Notes: generated from the letters alone by a model not told the origin. 10,010 nucleotides of DNA from DASYVD01 sp036000545 (GCA_036000545.1 DASYVD010000107.1:1-10010), one strand, 5' to 3'; positions 1 through 5,883 are shown, counted from the first letter of the stretch. Made by a program: numbers and translations.

Positions 1-38
1 GTCGGATCACCGTGGTCGGCGCCCTGCGGATCGTGTAG
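1..38 (+). CDS. C-terminal end of an upstream gene (partial), possibly a BMC aldehyde dehydrogenase
   Basis: One frame entering from the left edge reads RITVVGALRIV and stops at TAG 36-38, 20 nt before the shell-protein start. Eleven residues cannot identify a family. By ungapped recall the tail resembles the end of CoA-acylating aldehyde dehydrogenases of the EutE/PduP type (R-x-x-x-V-G-x-x-x-I), the signature enzyme of most metabolosome loci, and the gene directly precedes shell genes. That assignment is inference. It could equally be another shell or enzyme gene. Confidence 0.4.
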   Translation, partial: RITVVGALRIV

Positions 39-58
39 CCGATGTCCGGCGCCTAGCC

Positions 59-655
59 ATGCAACCGGCCATCGCCGTCCTCGAGTTCGACTCGATCGCC
101 CGGGGGATCGAGGCCGCGGACGCCATGGTCAAGCGAGCCCCCCTCGAGGTGATCCGCGCGGGCACCATCCACCCCGGCAAGTACCTGGTCCTGGTGGGAG
201 GGCTCACCGCCGACGTGGAGGAGGCCGTGGACGCCGGGCTGACGGCGGGAGGCCCGACGCTGGTTGACGTGGTTTTCCTCCCTGACGTGCACCCCGACGT
301 GGTTGCGTCCATCGGCGGGACCCGCCGGGAGGAGGGCGGAGAAGCCCTCGGCGTGATCGAGACCACCACCGTGGCCTCGGTGATCCACGCCGCCGACGCC
401 GGGGTGAAGGGGGCCCGGGTGGTCATCCGGGAGCTGCGCCTGGCGGACGAGCTCGGAGGAAAGGGCTACGTGCTGTTCGGCGGAGAGGTGGCGGAGGTGG
501 AGGCGGCCGTCGAGTACGGCGTGGACCGCATCGCCGAGTCGGGACAGGAGGTGGCCCACGTCGTCATCTCCCAGCTCCACGAGGGCATGGACCAGAACCT
601 GGCGGCGGATCCACGGTTCCTCCTCCGGGCTCGGGGCATCGAGAAGACGGGATAG
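59..655 (+). CDS. PduT-like tandem BMC-domain microcompartment shell protein (BMC-T trimer)
   Basis: This is a structural shell protein of a bacterial microcompartment; BMC-T proteins carry two BMC folds and assemble as pseudohexameric trimers tiling the facets. Domain 1 spans roughly residues 4-88 (AIAVLEFDSIARGIEAADAM) and domain 2 roughly 96-185 (ALGVIETTTVASVIHAADAG, then the GGKGYVLFGGEV strand). Length (198 aa) fits the PduT class (about 184) with a short basic C-terminal extension. From memory it aligns without gaps to Salmonella PduT over the first 41 residues, including T-I-x-P-G-K at 36-41. In PduT, x is Cys38, which binds a [4Fe-4S] cluster at the threefold pore; here it is His38. 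ATG 59 is the only standard start in frame, although no Shine-Dalgarno sequence is visible. Two EutN/CcmL genes follow, the first 2 nt downstream, which confirms the shell context. The substrate of the compartment is not shown in this window. Confidence 0.92.
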   Translation: MQPAIAVLEFDSIARGIEAADAMVKRAPLEVIRAGTIHPGKYLVLVGGLTADVEEAVDAGLTAGGPTLVDVVFLPDVHPDVVASIGGTRREEGGEALGVIETTTVASVIHAADAGVKGARVVIRELRLADELGGKGYVLFGGEVAEVEAAVEYGVDRIAESGQEVAHVVISQLHEGMDQNLAADPRFLLRARGIEKTG

Positions 656-657
656 GG

Positions 658-942
658 ATGCAGCTGGGTCGGGTGATCGGGACCGTCGTGGCCAGCGTGA
701 AGGCGGACGGGCTGGAGGGCGTGAAGTTCCTGATCGTCCAGCCGCTCGATCGGAAACAGCGACCGAAGGGCATCCCGGTCGTCGCCGCCGACGGCGTTTA
801 CATGGCCGGACCCGGGGAGCTGATCTACTTCGTCGGGGCCCGGGAAGCCTCCCAGGCGCTTCGGGAGACCTTCGTCCCCGTTGACCACGCCATCGTGGGG
901 ATCGTCGACGCCGTGGAGGAGCTCCGAGGAGGGTCCACGTGA
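658..942 (+). CDS. EutN/CcmL-family microcompartment vertex protein (BMC-P), first copy
   Basis: This pentameric shell protein caps the vertices of the icosahedral microcompartment. The 94-aa length is typical of the family. Hallmarks are the N-terminal strand GRVIGTVVASVKADGLEG, the FLIVQPLD strand, the VVAADGVYMAGPGELIYFVG core and the C-terminal AIVGIVDAVEEL. It starts 2 nt after the BMC-T stop. Its TGA stop overlaps the GTG start of the next gene by four bases, so translational coupling is likely. The pore-side loop (RKQRPKGIP) is polar and basic. The family assignment is secure; whether it forms homo- or heteropentamers with its neighbour cannot be told from sequence. Confidence 0.93.
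   Translation: MQLGRVIGTVVASVKADGLEGVKFLIVQPLDRKQRPKGIPVVAADGVYMAGPGELIYFVGAREASQALRETFVPVDHAIVGIVDAVEELRGGST
927..933 (+). promoter_or_regulatory. Shine-Dalgarno sequence for the second EutN/CcmL gene
   Basis: AGGAGGG lies inside the end of the first EutN/CcmL gene, 5 nt before GTG 939. It decides this start and is the strongest ribosome-binding site in the shell-gene block. Confidence 0.8.
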
Positions 943-1226
943 AGGTGGGCCGGGTGGTGGGGACCGTCGTGGCGACGATCGAAGCACCGGTGTTCCGGGA
1001 TCGAAAGCTCCTGGTGTGCGATCTGTTGGACGTCGCGGGCAAGCCGGATGGCGGCTACATCATCGCTGCGGACACCGTGGGGGCGGGTGCCGGAGAGACC
1101 GTCCTGATCATCGACGAGGGCAACTCCGCGCGGCAGGTGGTTGGCCTGGAGGTCGCTCCGATCCGGGCGATCGTGGTGGGGATCGTCGACGAGCTGATCG
1201 TGGACGGGGCGACTATCATACGCTGA
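939..1226 (+). CDS. EutN/CcmL-family microcompartment vertex protein (BMC-P), second copy
   Basis: This is a second pentameric vertex protein (95 aa) with the full family pattern: GRVVGTVVATIEAP, KLLVCDLLD, IIAADTVGAGAGETVLII, and AIVVGIVDELIVDG. The GTG start at 939 overlaps the previous stop (GTGA) and is preceded by a strong AGGAGGG. It is a diverged paralogue of the preceding gene. The two share the 14-mer GGGACCGTCGTGGC (679-692 and 960-973) and the 16-mer GTGGGGATCGTCGACG (895-910 and 1176-1191), both offset by exactly 281 nt, so the copies are collinear and arose by duplication in tandem or in an ancestor. The internal loop differs: it has the more usual GAGAGE motif where the first copy has MAGPGE. 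Confidence 0.93.
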   Translation: MKVGRVVGTVVATIEAPVFRDRKLLVCDLLDVAGKPDGGYIIAADTVGAGAGETVLIIDEGNSARQVVGLEVAPIRAIVVGIVDELIVDGATIIR

Positions 1227-1229
1227 CCC

Positions 1230-1556
1230 GTGGACCTCCAGCCTCTCGCGGCAATCGTCCGGTACATCGGGCGAAGCGGAAAGCGCATCGCCGTCACCGT
1301 GGTTGGATTCGTCGTGCTGGGGGCCGGGCTGGTGATGATGGTCACTCCGGGCCCGGGCATCGTGGTCATCCTGGTCGGGCTGGCCATCCTGGCGACCGAG
1401 TGGGCGTGGGCGGAGCGCGCCCTCGACCGAGCCAAGCAGACCGGTAGCGGCGCCCTCCGCATGGCGACCGCCTCCCCCCTTCGGATCGCGTTGTCTGTCG
1501 CCGCCACATTGGCCGGCATCGCCGTCGCGGTCGTCATCTGGCTTACCCTGACGTAG
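1230..1556 (+). CDS. Small PGPGW-family transmembrane protein
   Basis: This 108-aa integral membrane protein has a basic N-terminus (RYIGRSGKR, residues 11-19), a first hydrophobic segment at about 20-37, the motif TPGPG at 39-43, a second hydrophobic segment at about 44-58 leading into ATEWAWAERALDRAK, and a C-terminal membrane segment at about 84-106. The MVTPGPG...GLAILATEWAWAE pattern is that of the putative transmembrane PGPGW family (as recalled, Pfam PF09656/TIGR02611), whose function is unknown. The residue after PGPG is Ile rather than the Trp that names the family. It begins at GTG 1230, 3 nt after the second EutN/CcmL stop, so it is probably co-transcribed with the shell genes, but it is not a known microcompartment component. 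recO follows after 40 nt. Confidence 0.8.
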   Translation: MDLQPLAAIVRYIGRSGKRIAVTVVGFVVLGAGLVMMVTPGPGIVVILVGLAILATEWAWAERALDRAKQTGSGALRMATASPLRIALSVAATLAGIAVAVVIWLTLT

Positions 1557-1583
1557 CGTCCCTCCCGGCCGGGGCGGTTCCGC

Positions 1584-1589
1584 TACCAT
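1584..1589 (+). promoter_or_regulatory. Candidate -10 box for leaderless transcription of recO
   Basis: TACCAT fits the TAnnnT consensus and ends 7 nt before ATG 1597, which would place transcription initiation on the A of the start codon. The 40-nt gap before recO has no Shine-Dalgarno sequence, as expected for a leaderless gene. No convincing -35 is seen. Confidence 0.35.
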
Positions 1590-1596
1590 TCCCCTG

Positions 1597-2340
1597 ATGC
1601 CCCTCTACAAGGACCAGGGGATCGTCCTCGGTTCGGTGAAGCTGGCCGAGGCCGACAAGATCGTCACCATCCTCACCCAGGCGTCGGGGAAGGTTCGCGC
1701 CGTGGCCAAGGGCATCCGCCGGACCACGAGCAAGTTCGGCGCCCGCCTGGAGCCGTTCACCCACGTGGACCTGATGCTCTACCGGGGGCGAAACCTCGAC
1801 ACCGTGACCCAGGCGGAGATCCTCCAACCGTTCCGAGCCCTCCGCGACGACTTCGCGCTGTTTTCCGCGGGAGAAGCGATGCTCGAAGCCACGGACAAGG
1901 TTGCGGAGGAGCACGAGCGCAACGTCCGGCTGTTCCTCCTGTTGCTCCAGGGACTCCGGGCGCTGGAGCACCGGCCCGCCGACCCCGCCGCGGTGGCGGA
2001 AGCGTTCCTCCTTCGGCTTCTCGGGCTGTCGGGGTTCGCCCCGGCCCTCCTGGCGTGCGCGATCTGCGGCACCACGCCGGTCCGCCGCTTCTCGCATTCC
2101 CAGGGCGGGGCGGTGTGTGACGAGTGCGAGGAACGGGACAGCGTGAAGGCCGATCCCGCCGCCCTGGCGTGGCTGGACTCGCTCGTACGGGGCGAGCTGG
2201 ACGGGGCGGGCGACGCCTCTCCGGCGCCGGGCGTGCGAGGGGAGGCCCGGGCCCTCCTGTACAGCTTCGCCGAATACCACCTGGAGCGGCGGATGCGGAG
2301 CCTGCCGCTCCTCGCCCGGACCAGTTCTCCTTCGCGCTGA
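1597..2340 (+). CDS. recO: DNA repair protein RecO
   Basis: RecO is a recombination mediator of the RecFOR pathway: it binds ssDNA, anneals strands and helps load RecA onto SSB-coated DNA in the cytoplasm. The N-terminal OB-fold (about 1-80) shows the family signature: YKDQGIVLGSVKLAEADKIV, then GKVRAVAKGIRRTTSKFGARLEPF. The C-terminal helical domain carries a four-cysteine zinc site at C154, C157, C174 and C177 (CAIC...CDEC). The 247-aa length is normal. uppS begins 4 nt after its stop, the same recO-uppS order as in mycobacteria. The gene that often precedes recO there (era) is absent; a PGPGW gene and the shell genes sit there instead. Confidence 0.95.
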   Translation: MPLYKDQGIVLGSVKLAEADKIVTILTQASGKVRAVAKGIRRTTSKFGARLEPFTHVDLMLYRGRNLDTVTQAEILQPFRALRDDFALFSAGEAMLEATDKVAEEHERNVRLFLLLLQGLRALEHRPADPAAVAEAFLLRLLGLSGFAPALLACAICGTTPVRRFSHSQGGAVCDECEERDSVKADPAALAWLDSLVRGELDGAGDASPAPGVRGEARALLYSFAEYHLERRMRSLPLLARTSSPSR

Positions 2341-2344
2341 GGCC

Positions 2345-3082
2345 ATGGCGTCGTTCATCCACGACCTCGACCGCCGGCGCATCCCGAAGCACGTGGCCAT
2401 CGTCATGGACGGGAACGGCCGGTGGGCCAGGCAGCGGAACCTCCCCAGGACCAAAGGCCACGAGGCGGGGGAGCGGGCCCTGTTCGACACGGTGGAGGGC
2501 GCTCTCGACGTGGGAGTTCGGTATCTCACCGTGTACGCCTTCTCCACGGAGAACTGGCGCCGGCCCAAGAGCGAGGTCCGGTTCCTGATGAACTTCAACC
2601 GCGGGCTCCTCCGCCGCCGTCGCGATGAACTGCACGAGCGTGGAGTCCGGGTGCGATTCATGGGGCGCCGGGACTGGCGGGTGCCGCGCTCGGTGCTCCG
2701 GGAGATGGAGGATGCCGAGCGCCTCACCCGATCCAACACCCGGATGCAACTCGTCATCGCGTTCAACTACGGTGGGCGGACCGAGATCGTGGACGCCGTG
2801 AAGCGGCTCATCGCCGAGCACGACGACGGGCGGCTCGGTGGTGAGGGGATCAGCCCCGACAGCATCTCGGCGAGGATCTACCTTCCCGACGTGCCCGACC
2901 CCGACCTCGTCATCCGCACCTCCGGTGAGATGCGCATCTCCAACTACCTCATCTGGCAAGCCGCCTACGCGGAGTTGTGGTTCACTCCCGTCTTGTGGCC
3001 GGACTTCAACCGGGAGCACCTGTTCGAGGCGATCCGCGACTACCAGAAGCGCGACCGCCGGTTCGGAAGGGTCATCGAGTAG
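2345..3082 (+). CDS. uppS: Isoprenyl (undecaprenyl) diphosphate synthase, cis-prenyltransferase
   Basis: This enzyme condenses isopentenyl diphosphate units onto an allylic diphosphate with cis geometry to make the polyprenyl carrier lipid for peptidoglycan and other wall polymers. It acts at the cytoplasmic membrane face. The catalytic/diphosphate loop is HVAIVMDGNGRWA with Asp22. YAFSTENWRRP follows at about 64-74, and the C-terminal signature RTSGEMRISN (191-200) with AYAELWF (Glu210) supplies diphosphate- and Mg-binding residues. The 245-aa length is full. Chain length (C50 versus C55) cannot be told from sequence alone; actinobacterial homologues include decaprenyl and shorter synthases. 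It lies 4 nt after recO, and its TAG stop overlaps the next GTG start by one base. Confidence 0.95.
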   Translation: MASFIHDLDRRRIPKHVAIVMDGNGRWARQRNLPRTKGHEAGERALFDTVEGALDVGVRYLTVYAFSTENWRRPKSEVRFLMNFNRGLLRRRRDELHERGVRVRFMGRRDWRVPRSVLREMEDAERLTRSNTRMQLVIAFNYGGRTEIVDAVKRLIAEHDDGRLGGEGISPDSISARIYLPDVPDPDLVIRTSGEMRISNYLIWQAAYAELWFTPVLWPDFNREHLFEAIRDYQKRDRRFGRVIE

Positions 3083-3552
3083 TGAAACGGTCGGAGTGCT
3101 ACTTCGCGTACGGCAGCAACATGGACCCGCGCCTGATGCAGCGGAACTGTCCGGACTCCGTGGCGCTCGGCGCGGGACGACTGGACGGGTATCGCCTCGA
3201 GTTCACCGTGTACTCGGAGCGCTGGGAGGGCGGGGCCGCCAATCTCGAGGTCGACTCGGACGGGCGCGTGTGGGGCGTGGTGTGGGCGGTGACCGCGCAA
3301 GACTTGGAGAAGCTCGATACGTACGTGGGTCATGCGACCTTCTACCGCCGCGAGCACGTGCGGGTCCGGATGGGGGAGCGGTGGGCGGACTGCGTGACCT
3401 ACCGGGTGGCTCACCAGCGAGGGTTCGTGCGACCGAACGATTCCTATCTCGCAAGGATGCGCCAGGCCATCCGGATGCAGGGCCTCCCGCCGGAAGCCCT
3501 GGACATGCTGGACCAAGCAGCCCGCCCGCCGAAGCCCAGTATCAGCACCTGA
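3082..3552 (+). CDS. Gamma-glutamylcyclotransferase-fold protein with altered catalytic position
   Basis: The GGCT/AIG2 fold is recognised from the substrate-binding motif YFAYGSNM (residues 7-14), from LDGYRLEF at about 34-41, and from VWGVVWAV (63-70), which is followed by LEKLDTYVG. Family enzymes cyclise gamma-glutamyl amino acids to 5-oxoproline. In human GGCT the catalytic base is Glu98 in LDEQEG. The equivalent position here is Val82 (codon gtg at 3325-3327, one base from gag). Activity as a cyclotransferase is therefore doubtful, unless this is a sequence error or a neighbouring acid such as Glu76 or Asp79 substitutes. GTG 3082 is chosen because it overlaps the uppS TAG stop and starts 9 residues before the YGSN motif; the frame stays open further upstream inside uppS but that would add unrelated residues. 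The product is 156 aa. Confidence 0.82.
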   Translation: MKRSECYFAYGSNMDPRLMQRNCPDSVALGAGRLDGYRLEFTVYSERWEGGAANLEVDSDGRVWGVVWAVTAQDLEKLDTYVGHATFYRREHVRVRMGERWADCVTYRVAHQRGFVRPNDSYLARMRQAIRMQGLPPEALDMLDQAARPPKPSIST

Positions 3553-3571
3553 TGGTGGGGGGCGGGAGTCG

Positions 3572-4960
3572 TTGAACGAGATCGAGCGTCCGCTCGATCC
3601 GCGTGCGGTCTCGGCGTTTCAGGCGACATTCCGCGGCGACCTCGTCCTGCGCGGCAACACGGACTACGACGATGCCCGTGTGGTCTGGAACGGCATGATC
3701 GACCGTTACCCGGCGATCGTCGTTCGGCCCACCGACGCCGAAGAGGTCATCTCGGCGGTGGGGTTCGCCCGCGAGCAAGACCTCGTGATCGCGGTGCGGT
3801 CCGGCGGCCACAGCGTGGGCGGCTTCTCGACCTGTGACGGCGGCATGGTGATCGACCTCTCGCGGATGCGGGGCGTCAGCGTGGATCCGGAGCGCCGGGA
3901 AGCGCGGACGAACGGGGGAGCGCACCTTCGGGAGCTCGATGAGGGGGCGCAGGCCTTCTCACTGGCGTGCCCGGTGGGCGTGGTGGGGCATACTGGAGTG
4001 GCCGGGCTGACACTGGGCGGGGGCATGGGGCGGCTCCAGCGCCGTTACGGGTTCACCATCGACAACCTGCTCTCGGTGGACCTGGTCACCGCCGACGGCC
4101 GCTTGCTCCACGTGAGCGACGAAGAGAGCCCCGATCTCTTTTGGGGTGTTCGGGGCGCCGGCGCCAACTTCGGCATCGTGACGTCGTTCCAGTTCAGGGT
4201 TCATCCGGTCGGGCCGGCGGTGACGTATGGATGGGTCGCGCACCCGATCGAGCGAGCCCACGAGGTGGCCGCGCTGTACGGGGAACTCGCCAGGACCGCA
4301 CCCGACGAGTTATGGCTCTCGCTGGGTTTCGCGATCGTGGGGCCGGAGGACCCGTGGCCGGATCTCGTCGGCCAGCCGATCGTCCGCCTGGGCGTCTGCC
4401 ATTGTGGCTCCGAGGACGACGCGGAACGGGACATCCGGCCGGTCCGGGGGAACAGCCCGCTCGCCGACACCATCCAACGCCGCTCGTATCTCAGCGTCCA
4501 GTCGGCGAACGACGAGGCTCTCGCCTGGGGGAAACGGTTCTACATGAAGGGCGGATATTCCAGCGAGCTCACGCCCGCATTGGTCGACGCCTGCGTGGAA
4601 AACATCCGTTCTGCGCCGGGCGAGTGCGAAATCGGATTCTGGTCGCAGGGTGGCGCGACCGGGCGGGTGCCGGCCGACGCAATGGCGTTCACCGGGCGGG
4701 ATGCTGCGTTCTGGATAGGCGTCGAAGCGTTCTGGGAAGATCCGGCCGGAGACGACCGCTACGTGGGCTGGGGACGGGGGACCTGGGATGCGCTGACCCC
4801 GTTCACAAGCGCCGGTCACTACGTGAACGACATGGTGGAGACGGGAGAGAGGGTGGTCCGGGCCATCTACGGCGACGCCAAGTACGAGCGGCTGATCGGG
4901 CTCAAGCGGACCTACGATCCCGATAACGTTTTCCGCCTGAACCAAAACGTGAAGCCCTAG
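3572..4960 (+). CDS. FAD-binding oxidoreductase, berberine-bridge-enzyme (BBE) type
   Basis: This flavoprotein oxidase or dehydrogenase belongs to the PCMH/VAO superfamily. The FAD_binding_4 domain is at about 45-215: VVRPTDAEEV, then VRSGGHSVGGFS with His80 as the expected 8-alpha-histidyl covalent FAD attachment site, GVVGHTGVAGLTLGGGMG (136-153), and DLFWGVRGAGANFGIV (189-204). The substrate domain follows, and the C-terminal BBE motif YDPDNVFRLNQN is at about 448-459. The 462-aa length is standard, with no visible signal peptide, so it is probably cytoplasmic. Relatives oxidise sugars, alkaloids or polyketides; the substrate here is unknown. The start is the TTG at 3572 with a G-rich stretch ending in GGGAG at 3564-3568; no better start gives a complete N-terminus. 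It lies 19 nt after the cyclotransferase-like gene and 16 nt before the methyltransferase gene, which suggests co-transcription and perhaps action in one pathway. Confidence 0.9.
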   Translation: MNEIERPLDPRAVSAFQATFRGDLVLRGNTDYDDARVVWNGMIDRYPAIVVRPTDAEEVISAVGFAREQDLVIAVRSGGHSVGGFSTCDGGMVIDLSRMRGVSVDPERREARTNGGAHLRELDEGAQAFSLACPVGVVGHTGVAGLTLGGGMGRLQRRYGFTIDNLLSVDLVTADGRLLHVSDEESPDLFWGVRGAGANFGIVTSFQFRVHPVGPAVTYGWVAHPIERAHEVAALYGELARTAPDELWLSLGFAIVGPEDPWPDLVGQPIVRLGVCHCGSEDDAERDIRPVRGNSPLADTIQRRSYLSVQSANDEALAWGKRFYMKGGYSSELTPALVDACVENIRSAPGECEIGFWSQGGATGRVPADAMAFTGRDAAFWIGVEAFWEDPAGDDRYVGWGRGTWDALTPFTSAGHYVNDMVETGERVVRAIYGDAKYERLIGLKRTYDPDNVFRLNQNVKP

Positions 4961-4976
4961 GTCCCGGAACGCGCCG

Positions 4977-5723
4977 ATGAAGTTGCCGAAGCTCTACCGA
5001 GAGCTCTCAGAGTGGTTCCACCTGCTCACCGCTCCCGAGGAATACGCGGAGGAGGCCGAGCGCTACCGGAGCGTCCTCATCGAGTCGGCCGAGCGGTCCG
5101 TGGAGACGGTCCTGGAGCTGGGGAGCGGAGGCGGGAACAACGCCTCCCATCTCAAGGCCCACTTCAGCATGACCCTGGTGGATCTCTCCCCGGAGATGCT
5201 GTCGGTGAGCCGGATCCTGAATCCGGAGTTGGAGCACGTCGAGGGGGACATGCGCACCGTGCGGCTGGGCCGGGAGTTCGACGCGGTGTTCGTCCATGAC
5301 GCGGTGTCCTACATCACCACCCAGGCCGACCTCGGGGCGGTAGTCGAGACGGCGTTCGTGCACTGCCGGCCGGGCGGGGTGGCGCTGTTCGTCCCGGACT
5401 ACGTTCGCGAGTCCTTCCGGCCGGGCACCGACTGCGGCGGAAACGACGGGAATGGGCGGGGCCTCCGCTACCTCGAGTGGGACTGGGACCCGGATCCCGA
5501 CGATGACACCTACGTCTCGGACTTCGCCTATCTGCTTCGCGACCGCAACGGGAGCGTGCGGGTGGAGCACGACCGGCACGTCTGCGGGGCGTTCCGGCGA
5601 GAGGTCTGGCTGGCCCTTCTCGAAGAAGTGGGCTTCCTTGCGGAGCGTCGCCCCACCGGAGAGGAGGGAGCCGGGACCGAGATGTTCGTGGCCATCAAGC
5701 CCGGCGAACGTGCTTCCGGCTAG
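4977..5723 (+). CDS. Class I SAM-dependent methyltransferase
   Basis: This is a cytoplasmic Rossmann-fold methyltransferase that transfers a methyl group from S-adenosylmethionine. Motif I is VLELGSGGGNNA (45-56), the acidic residue of motif II is Asp69 in LVDLSPEML, and the adenine-side motif is EGDMRT (89-94). AVFVHDAVSYI (103-113) and the RPGGVALFVPDY strand follow. The N-terminal helix LYRELSEWFHLLTAPEEYAEEAERY resembles caps of small-molecule methyltransferases. A very acidic stretch (DWDPDPDDD) at about 163-171 is unusual and may border the active site. The product is 248 aa, a normal size. No substrate can be assigned. It is the last gene of the co-directional run from recO, 16 nt behind the FAD oxidoreductase. 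Confidence 0.88.
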   Translation: MKLPKLYRELSEWFHLLTAPEEYAEEAERYRSVLIESAERSVETVLELGSGGGNNASHLKAHFSMTLVDLSPEMLSVSRILNPELEHVEGDMRTVRLGREFDAVFVHDAVSYITTQADLGAVVETAFVHCRPGGVALFVPDYVRESFRPGTDCGGNDGNGRGLRYLEWDWDPDPDDDTYVSDFAYLLRDRNGSVRVEHDRHVCGAFRREVWLALLEEVGFLAERRPTGEEGAGTEMFVAIKPGERASG

Positions 5724-5753
5724 GCGACTCAGGCCGCCTATTTGCCCAGGGAG

Positions 5754-5759
5754 TATAGT
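5754..5759 (+). promoter_or_regulatory. Candidate -10 box upstream of the STAS gene
   Basis: TATAGT is close to the TATAAT consensus, and would start RNA near 5766, exactly where a perfect hairpin begins. No -35 element at normal spacing is convincing (TTGCCC at 5742 is far too close), so an alternative sigma factor or an activator is possible. Confidence 0.4.
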
Positions 5760-5766
5760 TAGAACG

Positions 5767-5864
5767 GCTCAGATGAGTAGTCTGAGCGCGGAAGGCCCAG
5801 ACCCCCGCCTCCCGAAAGGGCGACTGCTTGGTCGCAGAAGCAGGGGCCCGAATCTTCCGGCCCC
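5767..5864 (+). promoter_or_regulatory. Structured 5' leader with alternative hairpins ahead of the STAS gene
   Basis: Several perfect stems lie in the 120-nt leader: GCTCAGA/TCTGAGC (5767-5773/5781-5787, 7-nt loop); CGGAAG/CTTCCG (5789-5794/5854-5859) enclosing the middle; CCC-GAAA-GGG (5811-5820); GCGAC/GTCGC (5820-5824/5831-5835); and GGGGCC/GGCCCC (5843-5848/5859-5864), just ahead of the ribosome-binding site. The last competes with the CGGAAG closing stem at 5859 and with CCCC 5802-5805 pairing to GGGG 5843-5846. This looks like switchable folding, but I match it to no known riboswitch class, and GC-rich DNA makes chance stems common. Confidence 0.35.
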
Positions 5865-5883
5865 AGCGAGGGAGGCATCATGA
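5773..5883 (+). CDS. Possible 36-aa leader ORF overlapping the STAS start
   Basis: ATG 5773 opens a short frame (MSSLSAEGPDPRLPKGRLLG...) whose TGA at 5881-5883 overlaps the STAS ATG as ATGA. It would suit translational coupling. Against it: there is no Shine-Dalgarno sequence, its Arg/Pro-rich composition is what non-coding GC-rich DNA yields, and the STAS gene has its own good ribosome-binding site. Confidence 0.15.
   Translation: MSSLSAEGPDPRLPKGRLLGRRSRGPNLPAPAREAS
5870..5875 (+). promoter_or_regulatory. Shine-Dalgarno sequence of the STAS gene
   Basis: GGGAGG lies 4 nt before ATG 5880 and fixes this start. It is just 3' of the GGGGCC/GGCCCC stem, so folding could affect access to it. 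Confidence 0.8.

Noticed and set aside
1214..1219. TATCAT as a promoter for the PGPGW gene
   Set aside because: It lies in the coding end of the second vertex gene, 10 nt before the GTG, with no -35; co-transcription is simpler.
1757..3019. Long open frame on the minus strand across recO and uppS
   Set aside because: Antisense shadow of two clearly recognised genes in high-G+C DNA. Its translation is Pro/Arg/Gly-rich with no family features.
2977..3081. Upstream extension of the cyclotransferase-like gene inside uppS
   Set aside because: It would add 35 residues unlike the family, while GTG 3082 fits both the uppS stop overlap and the YGSN position.
3572..4960. Bicovalent FAD attachment through Cys133 as well as His80
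   Set aside because: Cys133 precedes GVVGHTG and does not align with the cysteine of the GxCxxVG motif of bicovalent enzymes. Single histidyl attachment is the safer reading.
5820..5842. H-type pseudoknot from GCGAC/GTCGC and TGCTT/AAGCA
   Set aside because: Loops of 0, 1 and 2 nt are too short for two 5-bp stems. The two stems are better seen as alternatives.
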